Positions 14,650 to 22,783 of a DNA stretch of 38,416 nucleotides are shown here, in pieces; the first letter of the stretch is position 1; each line of letters opens with the position of its first letter. The translations under genes were made by a program, and so were the position numbers. Source of the DNA: a virus. A model generated the notes under the pieces. That model was not told where the DNA came from, did not search any database, and saw only the letters and a program-made list of their open reading frames with translations. Location of the stretch: the IMG/VR virus record IMGVR_UViG_3300025889_000333, positions 1 to 38,416 of that record; one strand, written 5' to 3'.

Positions 14650-14710
14650 ATACTTTCTCCTTTATTTTAATCTGTATTTTCAGATTTATTTTATTATAGT
14701 GCAAAAAAGT
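14650..14710 (-). promoter_or_regulatory. Candidate promoter/operator ahead of the nuclease-curli-lysis block
   Basis: This 61-bp AT-rich gap is one of the few non-coding stretches in the late region. Read on the minus strand it holds a perfect TATAAT (14693-14698). Downstream is an inverted repeat AATCTG/CAGATT with a 6-base loop (14669-14686), then the ribosome site of the 53-aa gene. I see no good -35 box at the usual distance, so promoter activity is unproven. The small palindrome could be an operator or an RNA hairpin. Confidence 0.3.
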
Positions 14711-15208
14711 TTAATCGCCTATGGCTACGTCAAAAGCTAATACATATCTATCTATTTTAGGTATTCCTTTTTCAGCTTGATGATATAGCCTTGAATCAAA
14801 TAAATTCCAACAATTAATTACAGGTTTTATTTTATTACTGTCGCTAAATACGGTGCCAAAATTTGTTTCAGTTAAATAAGCTATTGCTGAAATATTAAAG
14901 TTTTGACAAGTATCTGCGTGGTTATGCCTTATTGAATCTATTTTTTCGCCTGCTTTATTTAAAAACACCCAACATTTTTTATGTAAAATATTTGGCTGAT
15001 AACCTAAATATTTAGATACAGTATTATCAATAGATTGATTTAGTTGTTTGTAGTCTTTGTATAGAGTTCCGTTAGATTGTATTCTTGCGTGTTCGCATTT
15101 TGGATAGTCTTTGCAACACGGGTTATTTTTAATAAAATGCCGCAGTTTTTTATGAAATTTATTAGTATTTATTTTTTTTAAAATGTCACAATAATAAGTT
15201 TCGTACAT
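14711..15208 (-). CDS. 2OG-Fe(II) oxygenase-like protein (fourth of the cluster)
   Basis: 165 aa. The order of motifs fits a 2OG-Fe(II) dioxygenase beta-helix: RHNHADTCQN supplies His97/Asp99, AIAYLTETNFGTVF is the next strand pair, and LYHQAEKG (His143) with KIDRYVLAFDV (Arg154) supply the distal His and the 2-oxoglutarate Arg. The N-terminus carries five Cys between about residues 8 and 38. It is more diverged than its three neighbours, and I assign the fold with moderate confidence. It overlaps the preceding oxygenase gene by one base. Codon use is very AT-rich. Confidence 0.6.
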   Translation of the reverse strand: MYETYYCDILKKINTNKFHKKLRHFIKNNPCCKDYPKCEHARIQSNGTLYKDYKQLNQSIDNTVSKYLGYQPNILHKKCWVFLNKAGEKIDSIRHNHADTCQNFNISAIAYLTETNFGTVFSDSNKIKPVINCWNLFDSRLYHQAEKGIPKIDRYVLAFDVAIGD

Positions 15209-15825
15209 TATTGTTTAAAATATGAAGGTAATCCAATCATAGGTCTGCCATCAAATTTATTTTGTTTAGCATTTTCACCATTTGCATCGTTGTAGTGTAA
15301 AAATACTTGCCCGCAGTCTTTACCCAGAAATGGCTCACGCCAATGCTCTAAATCACAACCACGATACATAAGCATATCACCAGGTTTAAGTTTAATCTCT
15401 ACACCATCTTTACCTTTTTTACCTGAAGGTTCTAAAAATATTGACCAATCATCTCCGCCTAAATTCATAGTAGTAGATATTTCGCATGAAGGTCTATCTT
15501 TATGTCGTTTAAGTTCATCACCATTTTTATAAATTCTTGCATAAGAATAAGTTTCTATAAGCTTTACACCTGATTCTTTTTCCATAATTGGTTTAACCTT
15601 TTGTAATAAAGTTTCCATAACTATATCAGCGTAATGTGAATAAGTTTCAGGTATTTGTTGGTCGTTCCAAACACCAAAGTATTCGGTAAACTGAGATATA
15701 TATTTTTCATCAAATAAATGTCTTGCCACCATTCTTTTATTTAAAAAATACTGATAGCAAAAATCTGCTAATTCTTCTGATATAGCATTTTTAATTATTT
15801 GGTATTTATCTTTTTTAAAACTCAT
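15208..15825 (-). CDS. 2OG-Fe(II) oxygenase-like protein (third of the cluster)
   Basis: 205 aa. The iron-binding HxD pair is His108/Asp110 (LKRHKDRPSCEISTTMNLGG), the distal His is His161 (RGCDLEHWREPF), and the final strand is GQVFLHYND. The usual C-terminal Arg for 2-oxoglutarate is not obvious at that place (Gln173 is near), a variation I recall in this marine phage subgroup. LKPGDMLMYRG is a typical strand before the distal His. It overlaps the upstream oxygenase by 4 bp and the next by 1 bp. Substrate unknown. Confidence 0.82.
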   Translation of the reverse strand: MSFKKDKYQIIKNAISEELADFCYQYFLNKRMVARHLFDEKYISQFTEYFGVWNDQQIPETYSHYADIVMETLLQKVKPIMEKESGVKLIETYSYARIYKNGDELKRHKDRPSCEISTTMNLGGDDWSIFLEPSGKKGKDGVEIKLKPGDMLMYRGCDLEHWREPFLGKDCGQVFLHYNDANGENAKQNKFDGRPMIGLPSYFKQ

Positions 15826-16370
15826 AAAAAATTTGCAACTATAACTATTCTTTTTTCATCTATATCTGGACATTCTTGATAATGTTCGAGTTTGCCGTCA
15901 AACATAATGACACTATTTTCTTTTGGATTTGAATAAAATTTTTGATTATCCTCTCCTAATACTATTGTTCTACCTTGTGAAAATTTTGTTAAATAAACTA
16001 TAACGACTTTGTGAGGAAAATTTAGATCTATGTGCGGTATGCTAGATTTAACGGAACTATGTGGCGTCATGTTTATATTCATACGATACATAACTTCTAA
16101 ATCTATGTTGTTAAAATCAAGTATTTCTTTCAATACAGAATAACATTCATCAAAATAGGTAGATACTCTTTCAGGTATAGCAGGAACTTGTTTGCCATAA
16201 CTTTGATGTGTTGGTCTGCCCAATAAACAATGAGCAAAAAAACCCATATCTTCTTCATCTGTATCAGAAACAGTTTTATCAAGGTAATACCAAGGGAAGT
16301 TATTGCTTAATACTACATTTTTTAAATTTTTATAACTTTCTGTAACTGGGTTTTTTAGATTTTTAATCAT
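15822..16370 (-). CDS. 2OG-Fe(II) oxygenase-like protein (second of the cluster)
   Basis: 182 aa. HxD is His113/Asp115 in SIPHIDLNFPHKVVIVYL, the distal His is His163 in MFDGKLEHYQECP, and Arg174 in EKRIVIVANF fits 2-oxoglutarate binding. All elements needed for activity are therefore present. It overlaps both neighbours by 4 bp. Similar proteins occur in T4-like cyanophages and other marine phages, usually without a known substrate. Confidence 0.78.
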   Translation of the reverse strand: MIKNLKNPVTESYKNLKNVVLSNNFPWYYLDKTVSDTDEEDMGFFAHCLLGRPTHQSYGKQVPAIPERVSTYFDECYSVLKEILDFNNIDLEVMYRMNINMTPHSSVKSSIPHIDLNFPHKVVIVYLTKFSQGRTIVLGEDNQKFYSNPKENSVIMFDGKLEHYQECPDIDEKRIVIVANFL

Positions 16371-16987
16371 TTATAAGGGTACCCCAAATTCCAACACACT
16401 AAGGAGTGTCTTGTCCCTTTTGTAACTGGCTTTACTCTATGCCAAACAAAAGAAGGAAAAACAATTATACTACCTTTTTCTCTAATTTCTTTACATATTC
16501 TTGGTTGGGAGCCTTTGTCTGTATTTCTAAAATCAAACTCTAAATCTCCACCTTCGTATTCTTTAGGGTCAGTGAGTGATACAGTCATACTAAGTTTTCT
16601 TTGCTTACCATGAGTATTTATATTATCTGGACTGTTGTAAGGTTCTTCACGCGAATCACAGTGCCAATCATAAAATTGTCCTTTTTTATATTCAGTAAAT
16701 TGGCAAGCCTCTGACCAATCCCATTCAAAATTCCAACCAGCACTTGTATTTGCTTGATATATGTAGGGTTGAATTTCGTTATATATCCATCTGTCTGACA
16801 TCCAAACAACATCAGATTTGCGTTTTTTCTGTATGTTTTTTAGTTCTGTATCAGTAAGATTATCTTTTTGAAAATTACCTGTAAGAGCTATTTCTTGATC
16901 TTGCTCTTTACCATAACGTACTATTTCATCACATATTCTTTCTGGTATAGCTGACTGAAAGTACCAGTAATACCATTTAAGATTCAT
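16367..16987 (-). CDS. 2OG-Fe(II) oxygenase, prolyl-hydroxylase (PKHD) type (first of the cluster)
   Basis: 206 aa and the clearest member of the set. His109/Asp111 lie in GQFYDWHCDSREE, His183 in PSFVWHRVKPVTKGTRHSLV, and Arg193 in the same motif binds 2-oxoglutarate. YEGGDLEFDF between them is the standard PKHD turn. Enzymes of this type hydroxylate prolyl or other side chains. It follows the polyglycine adhesin-like gene directly (11 bp gap), so hydroxylation of tail or fibre proteins, or of host surface molecules, is a reasonable but untested idea. Confidence 0.93.
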   Translation of the reverse strand: MNLKWYYWYFQSAIPERICDEIVRYGKEQDQEIALTGNFQKDNLTDTELKNIQKKRKSDVVWMSDRWIYNEIQPYIYQANTSAGWNFEWDWSEACQFTEYKKGQFYDWHCDSREEPYNSPDNINTHGKQRKLSMTVSLTDPKEYEGGDLEFDFRNTDKGSQPRICKEIREKGSIIVFPSFVWHRVKPVTKGTRHSLVCWNLGYPYK

Positions 16988-16998
16988 TTTTTATTATT

Positions 16999-18012
16999 TT
17001 AATTTGTCCAAGTACCAGCTTTTACAAACTCGTAAACTTCATTTAAACCCCAAACACCAGAAGCTCCAGATACAAAATCTACTTGTGGCTCTTTAATAAT
17101 CACTACGCCAGAACCACCATTGGTGCTTGATCCACTTGGTGCAGGTGTTGCTGCTCCTGCGCCTCCAGCTCCAACAGTAATAGTGTAATTTGTGCCACCG
17201 ACTACAGCTAGTGTAGGTTCAGCCGAGGCACCGCCTCCAGAGCTTTCTCCTGGAACAGAACATCTATAACCACCTGCTCCTCCACCTGCTCCAAAGTTTT
17301 GGAAACCAGTAATACCATCAGACCATCCGCCACCACCACCGCCAGTATTAGCTGTACCGCTAGTGCCTGTGTAACTTTGGTTGCCTCCGTTTCCGCCACC
17401 ACCAGAGCCTCCAGTACCTACTTGAATTGGACTATTTACATAATTACTTGAACCACCGCCACCGCCTGCTCTAGTTACGGGTGAGCCTGTTATTGATGAT
17501 GCGACACCAGCTCCGCCATCTCCATTTTTTGTACCAATAGGAGAATTGAATGGTTGATGGTCTTGTCCTACGGCACCTGCACCACCTCCACCACCAGTAA
17601 GGTCTGTTCCTCCTGCGTTGCCTCTAATACCAGCCCCTCCATTAAAACCTTGACCAGCAGTTCCAGTACCCGCAGGACGTCTACCACCGCCACCGCCAGA
17701 ACCTCCGGGTTGTTCACCGGGGTCAGGTACAAAAAAACCTGTATTACCACCACCGCCTCCAACTGTATCTACAGTTGTAATAGGAACTCCTGCTATAGAA
17801 GAAGCACCACCCCTATCTCCTACAGTACCTGTTGGAGCTACAGGGTGACCTCCACCACCACCGCCACCTGCGATAATAAGATATTGTAGTTCTTGTGTAT
17901 GGGTTGCTGTGGTTAGAGTACCACTAGCATTAAAAGTGGTTATTACTTCACTTTGAGTGCTTGTTGTTGGATCATTATCTGGACCAATTATTCCACCATT
18001 ACCAATTGACAT
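16999..18012 (-). CDS. Polyglycine-rich tail adhesin-like protein
   Basis: About 337 aa from the ATG at 18012. That start has GGAGA 10 bases upstream, whereas the ATG at 18030 contains the ribosome site itself. After a beta-rich head (FNASGTLTTATHTQELQYLI) come many Gly runs of 4-7 residues separated by short loops, ending in SGVVIIKEP and a C-terminal tail VWGLNEVYEFVKAGTWTN. Packed polyglycine helices are known from receptor-binding adhesins such as gp38 of phage S16, where the loops decide the receptor. I infer a similar host-recognition role. The minus strand here is unusually G-rich for this genome. Confidence 0.75.
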   Translation of the reverse strand: MSIGNGGIIGPDNDPTTSTQSEVITTFNASGTLTTATHTQELQYLIIAGGGGGGGHPVAPTGTVGDRGGASSIAGVPITTVDTVGGGGGNTGFFVPDPGEQPGGSGGGGGRRPAGTGTAGQGFNGGAGIRGNAGGTDLTGGGGGAGAVGQDHQPFNSPIGTKNGDGGAGVASSITGSPVTRAGGGGGSSNYVNSPIQVGTGGSGGGGNGGNQSYTGTSGTANTGGGGGGWSDGITGFQNFGAGGGAGGYRCSVPGESSGGGASAEPTLAVVGGTNYTITVGAGGAGAATPAPSGSSTNGGSGVVIIKEPQVDFVSGASGVWGLNEVYEFVKAGTWTN

Positions 18013-18014
18013 AA

Positions 18015-18473
18015 TTAAACTTGTCTCCATTCGAGACTACTTGCATTCCACGCATAGTCTGTTTCTATTTCTAAATCTCTACCTGTATAAGTTTTACCCC
18101 TCCATTCTTGTTTAGGCTCGTACCATAAAATTTCAATAGGATTAGAGTTTACTTCTGTAATATTAGGAAGAGTTACAGGTGCCTGCCAATCATCGTTAGA
18201 ATCTAATGTCCAAGAATTAAAAGGTTGTGGAGCAATAAATTTATTTTTTACTGCATCATAGGTATATCCTATACCTGCATATTGTTTGCGTTGATTGCCG
18301 TTATAAGAAGTTTGTTTCCATGCAACACCATTTTCTGAGTGTGGTAAAAGATTAGCAACAAAGGTTTCAGCTTGTGATGAATAATCACCACCATTAGCAT
18401 CTACATCATCGTTAGATATTACAACTACTTGGATTACTTCGTTATTGCTATCAAGTTCTGCAAAGTGAGCCAT
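18015..18473 (-). CDS. Tail fibre-associated protein conserved in marine phages
   Basis: 152 aa. The pattern MAHFAELDSNNEVIQVVVIS, WKQTSYNGNQRKQYAGIGYT and FIAPQPFNSWTLDSNDDWQA is one I recall from many cyanophage and pelagiphage tail regions. No enzymatic motif is visible. It lies 11 bp after the 119-aa gene, and its stop is 2 bp from the adhesin start. Likely a small virion protein attached to the fibre or adhesin. Confidence 0.65.
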   Translation of the reverse strand: MAHFAELDSNNEVIQVVVISNDDVDANGGDYSSQAETFVANLLPHSENGVAWKQTSYNGNQRKQYAGIGYTYDAVKNKFIAPQPFNSWTLDSNDDWQAPVTLPNITEVNSNPIEILWYEPKQEWRGKTYTGRDLEIETDYAWNASSLEWRQV

Positions 18474-18484
18474 CTTCTAACTCC

Positions 18485-18844
18485 TTAAGCATCATCTAAT
18501 ATTTCGCCAGAAATTGTGTACTGTAAATCAGTAGTAGCAGTACCACGGATTCGCAATAAATCTGTTTCATCCAAATAAAGAGGTGTAGATAAAAAAGATA
18601 GTGTTGAGTCTGCTGGTACTGAAATGGTTGAGGCAATATTATAAAAATTACCACCATTATCGGTTGATATCCACATATCAATATCTGCTGCATTTGTACC
18701 ATCTACGTTTGCAATTAATATTGTGTTTATTTTATAAACTTTATCAGCAGGTACATCTATAATATCTACTAAAGAAGTTGTACACACCCCATTTATTGTG
18801 AATGGTATTATGCTTGTTACATTTACTATATTTGGTGTTGCCAT
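18485..18844 (-). CDS. Small beta-rich virion protein
   Basis: 119 aa. It is predicted as a beta sandwich-like domain (PFTINGVCTTSLVDIIDVPA, YKINTILIANVDG, DIDMWISTDNG, LDETDLLRIRG). It begins 17 bp after the tail fibre gene. Similar short domains accompany fibres in marine phages. Function is not known; a fibre or baseplate accessory is likely from position. Confidence 0.6.
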   Translation of the reverse strand: MATPNIVNVTSIIPFTINGVCTTSLVDIIDVPADKVYKINTILIANVDGTNAADIDMWISTDNGGNFYNIASTISVPADSTLSFLSTPLYLDETDLLRIRGTATTDLQYTISGEILDDA

Positions 18845-18861
18845 AATTGTCTCCTATATTA

Positions 18862-19962
18862 CTAAAATAATAAACTAAAAGCTATAGCCCTGCCATTAGT
18901 TGCTACTCTGTTTGAATCTTCTGTTAATGCACCTGTTACATTTACGCCTGTTGATGCTGTGGCTAGTTTTGCTGAGTTGTTATGATAAAGAGATGTAGCC
19001 CCACCATCTACGAATGAAATAAAATCTTTGTCTCCTGCATTATTTTGTAAGGCAAGAAACCCTCTCATATACCCATTTGACCCATCACTAAATATGGTAG
19101 CATCTGAACCAGCACCAAATATGGCTTGTCCATTATCTCCAAGTTTTACATCGTGATTAAATGTTGCTGTACCTGCATCCGACATATCAAGGGTAAGGGC
19201 AGTTATTGCACCACCACCATCATTACCATTAAATTTTATATCTTTATCTTGCACTGCTGGTCTAATAATTACATCACTTGAAGAATTAGCTATTTCTAAA
19301 ATGTTAGTTCCGCCATCGTGAAATTGAAATTCACCACCGTCTGCATCGAGTATTAAATTACCTGCTACATCTATAGTTAAATTGCCAGAAGATAAATCTA
19401 TTTCAGTTCCGTCTATGGTTATATTATCTATAGACACACCTGCATCTGCTGTTACAGCACCTGTAACTCCTAATGTGCCGCCTATAGTTGCGTTACCACT
19501 ACCAGCTAAAACATCTACTGTTGTAGTTCCTGCTAGGTTTAAATCGGTAAAAGCGTCTACTATTGCTGCTCCAGAACCTGCTCCGTCTGAATAAACAGCT
19601 TTTACATGGCCTGCTGGTATGGTGACATTAGAACCACTGCCTTGAGAAATAATTATATTTTGTGAGCCTGTAGTTGCGTTTTCAATAAACCACATTTTTG
19701 ATACGGTGTTTGGTCCTAACGTAATAGTACAATCTGAATCAAGTGTTCCTGTGTATTTTAAAAATATTGACCTACCCGGGTCAGTAGAACCGTCTGCTAT
19801 TGTGGTTGTATGAGTATCAGCGTTTGTAGTTATAGCTTCTGTACCAAAGCTAAATGCTTCTGCAATTAATTCTAGATTAGTGTTTGTACTTGTTCCCCAA
19901 GTGCCTGATTCATCACCTGTTGTTATTTCTTTTAACCTAAGATCATTTACATAAGTTGCCAT
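18862..19962 (-). CDS. Tail fibre protein
   Basis: 366 aa. The N-terminus (ATYVNDLRLKEITTGDESGT, then WGTSTNTNLELI) is a typical attachment domain of marine phage fibres. It is followed by repeated beta strands with Gly/Asp/Thr (TTVDVLAGSGNATIGGTLGV, LTIDVAGNLILDADGG), characteristic of fibre shafts. The C-terminus ends LTEDSNRVATNGRAIAFSLL. Expected to be a trimer projecting from the tail; the neighbouring polyglycine protein may be the tip. Start supported by GGAGACAAAC before the ATG. Confidence 0.82.
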   Translation of the reverse strand: MATYVNDLRLKEITTGDESGTWGTSTNTNLELIAEAFSFGTEAITTNADTHTTTIADGSTDPGRSIFLKYTGTLDSDCTITLGPNTVSKMWFIENATTGSQNIIISQGSGSNVTIPAGHVKAVYSDGAGSGAAIVDAFTDLNLAGTTTVDVLAGSGNATIGGTLGVTGAVTADAGVSIDNITIDGTEIDLSSGNLTIDVAGNLILDADGGEFQFHDGGTNILEIANSSSDVIIRPAVQDKDIKFNGNDGGGAITALTLDMSDAGTATFNHDVKLGDNGQAIFGAGSDATIFSDGSNGYMRGFLALQNNAGDKDFISFVDGGATSLYHNNSAKLATASTGVNVTGALTEDSNRVATNGRAIAFSLLF

Positions 19963-20007
19963 GTTTGTCTCCGTTCAAATTTATTATAAGTTGTTTTTTC
20001 ATAAAAG

Positions 20008-20646
20008 TTAAGCTACCTTTTCCCAATTTGGTGTTTGTGCATCATCTATGAGTCCCCACACTAACACATCGCTTACAAATCCTGTAGCTGAAAGTCCTGT
20101 AATATTTATATTTGCTTTACAAACTGTAGCAACTGATCCTAGGGCGGAAGTACCTGCTAAACCAGTTATAAAAACATTATTTATTGAAACGACTGTAACA
20201 GCTCCTAGTGCTGATGTTGTACCAAATCCAGAAACTGTTAAATTATTATTTGTAACAAGCGAAGTATCACCTAAAAGTCCCTCAGAAAAATCTGTAATAA
20301 CAGATATATTGTTGTTTGTTGATAGGGTTGTTGTACCTAAAGCTGATGTATTAGCAAAACCATCTACAGAAATATTGTTTACGGATGTTATTGTCGGTGT
20401 TCCTAAATTTGCTGCGGCTAATTGAGTTGCAGGAGTTATATTAGCATCAGCTTGAATAAATACGCTAACAGAACCCAAAGATGCAGTTACACCACCTACT
20501 GAAGCTATAGCCTGAGCATTTACTGCTGCAACTGGAGATCCTGTTGAGCCTGCAGCGGGTGCGGTTATTTCTAAAGGTGCCGAACCTTCTCCAAAACCTA
20601 ACTGGCCCCAGGTACCTCGACCCCAACCGTTTAGGAACTCAGCCAT
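20008..20646 (-). CDS. Repeat-containing tail protein
   Basis: 212 aa. The N-terminus (GWGRGTWGQLGFGEG) is Trp/Gly-rich, and the C-terminus ends VWGLIDDAQTPNWEKVA. Between them are about five or six repeats of ~24 residues with the pattern NN-x-V-x-GF-x-TSALG (for example ISVDGFANTSALGTTT and LTVSGFGTTSALGAVT), likely a stack of beta strands. It is probably a fibre or tail-spike shaft segment. It starts one base after the preceding stop without a clear ribosome site, so translation is coupled. Confidence 0.65.
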   Translation of the reverse strand: MAEFLNGWGRGTWGQLGFGEGSAPLEITAPAAGSTGSPVAAVNAQAIASVGGVTASLGSVSVFIQADANITPATQLAAANLGTPTITSVNNISVDGFANTSALGTTTLSTNNNISVITDFSEGLLGDTSLVTNNNLTVSGFGTTSALGAVTVVSINNVFITGLAGTSALGSVATVCKANINITGLSATGFVSDVLVWGLIDDAQTPNWEKVA

Positions 20647-20647
20647 T

Positions 20648-21076
20648 TTAGGCTATACGTATAATCGCTGTACTTGCCGCTGCTGCTGGAAAAACTATTG
20701 TAAAATCACCTGCTGTCGATGTTTTATCACCACCAAAGTCGATAGTAGCAACAGATGCATTACTATCAGTAGAATTGTAAATCATACACCCTCTAGCAGT
20801 AACTGTAGCAGTTCCAAAAGTTAAATCAGCAAAATCTGTAAACCCAGTAGTACCACTTGAAGTAGGATCTACTCTTGTTAGGTTTGATCCACCAGAAGTG
20901 TAATTTGTACCACTTGCTTGTCCTGTAGTAGTAAAAGCAGTAGTAGTCGCACCTAGGGTAGCAGAGCTTGTGTATAAAGCTAGTTTAAATGTATCTCCGC
21001 CTGAGTTTTTAAAATTATGCACTCCTTCAAGAAGTTCTTTCTTAAAGCTTGTGGTTAATGTTGATGTTATAGCCAT
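20648..21076 (-). CDS. Tail protein conserved in marine phages
   Basis: 142 aa. The motif SFKKELLEGVHNFKNSGGDT followed by FKLALYTSSATLGATTTAF, and the end TIVFPAAAASTAIIRIA, are ones I recall as recurring in marine podo- and siphophage structural clusters. Predicted beta-rich. It sits between the 99-aa protein and the repeat tail protein. Probably a minor tail protein; no enzymatic function expected. Confidence 0.65.
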   Translation of the reverse strand: MAITSTLTTSFKKELLEGVHNFKNSGGDTFKLALYTSSATLGATTTAFTTTGQASGTNYTSGGSNLTRVDPTSSGTTGFTDFADLTFGTATVTARGCMIYNSTDSNASVATIDFGGDKTSTAGDFTIVFPAAAASTAIIRIA

Positions 21077-21077
21077 A

Positions 21078-21377
21078 TTATATCCTTTTAATTATATCAG
21101 CTAACTCAGTATCTCCAGACTTAACTAATTCTTGTATAAGAGTAGCTTTATAGGATTTTAACGCATTTTTTATATAAATCAAACAAACCTTATAAATAAG
21201 TTCTTTATAGGCTCTAGCCTGTTCTTGCACATACGGATCACTAGAATCAGAAGAACTAACTATTTTCTCGGTTAATCTTTCCGCCCAAAACTCAGGTGGA
21301 TGTCCACCAAAATTAGTAGTTTTAGCCTCTATGAGACCTAATCCTGGCATTCCGGCTGGTGTTATTTCATCTACCAT
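21078..21377 (-). CDS. Conserved small protein of the neck/tail cluster
   Basis: 99 aa, with KTTNFGGHPPEFWAERLTEK as the most conserved-looking part and a helical C-terminal half that includes LIYKVCLIYIKNALKSY. Similar proteins with the GGHPPEFWAER motif occur in cyanophage and pelagiphage structural regions as I recall. It overlaps the MptE-like gene by 7 bp. Function unknown. Confidence 0.6.
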   Translation of the reverse strand: MVDEITPAGMPGLGLIEAKTTNFGGHPPEFWAERLTEKIVSSSDSSDPYVQEQARAYKELIYKVCLIYIKNALKSYKATLIQELVKSGDTELADIIKRI

Positions 21378-22102
21378 TTTTTAGGTTCTACTGGTTTTAG
21401 GTGTGAATCGTGCCTATCGATAAGCACAGGTTCTTGTGTTTTTTTAACTATTTCTAGGTTATCTATTCGTTCTAGCTTAATGCCTTCTTCATCTACTAAA
21501 ATGATATATGGGTTTTTGAGCCTGTGATAACCGTATAGTTTTTGTTCTGCTGGTACATCTGTATCTAATAAACCAGAGGTATGTGCCACTTCTACCTGCA
21601 TACCTGCTGATATACATTTAGATAACCAAAACTCTACACAACCTCTACCTGCTTCAGCAAAATGTAAGTTACCTTTGTAAGAAAAATCAATACCAAACAT
21701 TTTGAGATTTGCTACTTCATTCCAATAAGCAAAAGCTACTGCATAAGCAACAGTGTTGTTTAGATAATGACAATTTGAGTAATTAACCACTTCTTCTAGT
21801 GGATATTCAACTAATCCTGGACATCTATCATCTAGTTCACAGGTATAAATAGGACCTTCGTGTTCTAACAGCATTTCTTTCATGCTTTCTGTTTGACCAC
21901 CAGCATCATCAGTATCTAAGAACCTAGATGCAGGATCCATCATAAACACTCTATCGTGATATATAACAGTGCCAACACCATTAATTACCCAGACTTCATC
22001 AAAGTGCACTCCGTGTGATTTTGCAAGATTATAATCAAACCAGCTTTTACCCATGCCAACGATGGCAACTGATTTACCTTTCAGACTTTCAATTTTTTTC
22101 AT
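21371..22102 (-). CDS. Rossmann-fold protein resembling MptE/DUF115
   Basis: 243 aa. An N-terminal beta-alpha-beta nucleotide-binding-like motif (SVAIVGMGKSWFDY, residues 11-24) is followed by VWVINGVGTVIYHDRVFMMD and PASRFL (38-61), then NLKMFGIDFSY and GCVEFWLSKCISAGMQVEV. This order recalls the MptE-like (DUF115) family, which includes 6-hydroxymethylpterin pyrophosphokinases and proteins linked to surface-glycan or flagellin modification. The match is by pattern only. It lies in the connector/tail cluster, 6 bp from its upstream neighbour, so it may modify or bind a surface component. The active site is not assigned. Confidence 0.5.
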   Translation of the reverse strand: MKKIESLKGKSVAIVGMGKSWFDYNLAKSHGVHFDEVWVINGVGTVIYHDRVFMMDPASRFLDTDDAGGQTESMKEMLLEHEGPIYTCELDDRCPGLVEYPLEEVVNYSNCHYLNNTVAYAVAFAYWNEVANLKMFGIDFSYKGNLHFAEAGRGCVEFWLSKCISAGMQVEVAHTSGLLDTDVPAEQKLYGYHRLKNPYIILVDEEGIKLERIDNLEIVKKTQEPVLIDRHDSHLKPVEPKKW

Positions 22103-22108
22103 GTATTT

Positions 22109-22783
22109 TTACGATACCGGTGACCTCAAAGAATCGTACCGATATTCATCCCTCCTTCCGCGAGCTTCTGCAAGATTTTTTAATCTAGTTATTTCCAGTA
22201 AAAAGCGTTGCTCGTATTGCTGTTGCATATCGCTTTCACCCTTTAAAAATATATTAGCTTCCACTAATGAACCATATAATAAAGCATTTCTAGCGTTTTG
22301 TGAAAGCCAGGTTCCTGTAGTGTCTGTAACTAATGAATTTGGTTTATAAAGATAGTGTAATTCTACATTGTAATCTTGATCTGGTACTGGGCTTACAATA
22401 AGCGTAGAGCCATTGTCAGACGCTGTAGAAAGTTCTTTATCAAAATCTGCGTAATACAGTGGTCTACCTCTTTCTGTTGCGTCTGTAGGATCTACAGCGT
22501 ATTCACGCATAAAGGTAGTATGTTTCTTATCTAAATAATGATAATCACCGTTACTATCAATAACAGCTAGTGAAAAAGACATCTTAAAATCTGTTGGTGC
22601 TGTAAGATAAGTATTACCAGTAGTTAGATTACCAGATACATTTTTACGAAAGTAATCAAGCTGTATAAGTTCAAAGATTCTGTCTTCAGCATTTTTGATA
22701 AAATCATCAAGCGTGTTAACAAATGTAGTTTCTGAGTTTTCTACATAATTTTGTATTAATGTTTTTAGCTCTGCTAGTGTCAT
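22109..22783 (-). CDS. Head-tail connector/tail adaptor protein
   Basis: 224 aa. A helical N-terminus with DFIKNAEDRIFELIQLDYFR, a central beta part (NTYLTAPTDFKMSFSLAVID) and WLSQNARNALLYGSLVEANI form the pattern of the small connector/tail-tube A-type proteins of marine phages. It overlaps the zinc-ribbon protein by 4 bp. Expected to form a ring below the portal. Which ring (adaptor or nozzle) is uncertain, because the next-but-one gene upstream (23120-23791) has similar features. Confidence 0.65.
   Translation of the reverse strand: MTLAELKTLIQNYVENSETTFVNTLDDFIKNAEDRIFELIQLDYFRKNVSGNLTTGNTYLTAPTDFKMSFSLAVIDSNGDYHYLDKKHTTFMREYAVDPTDATERGRPLYYADFDKELSTASDNGSTLIVSPVPDQDYNVELHYLYKPNSLVTDTTGTWLSQNARNALLYGSLVEANIFLKGESDMQQQYEQRFLLEITRLKNLAEARGRRDEYRYDSLRSPVS

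Noticed and set aside
17554-17889. Plus-strand open frame opposite the polyglycine protein gene (Ser/Thr-rich)
   Set aside because: It is the antisense of Gly-rich codons; low-complexity composition and full overlap with a well-supported gene make it a shadow frame. The same holds for the other plus-strand frames, e.g. 685-981, 2571-2981 and 24746-25141.
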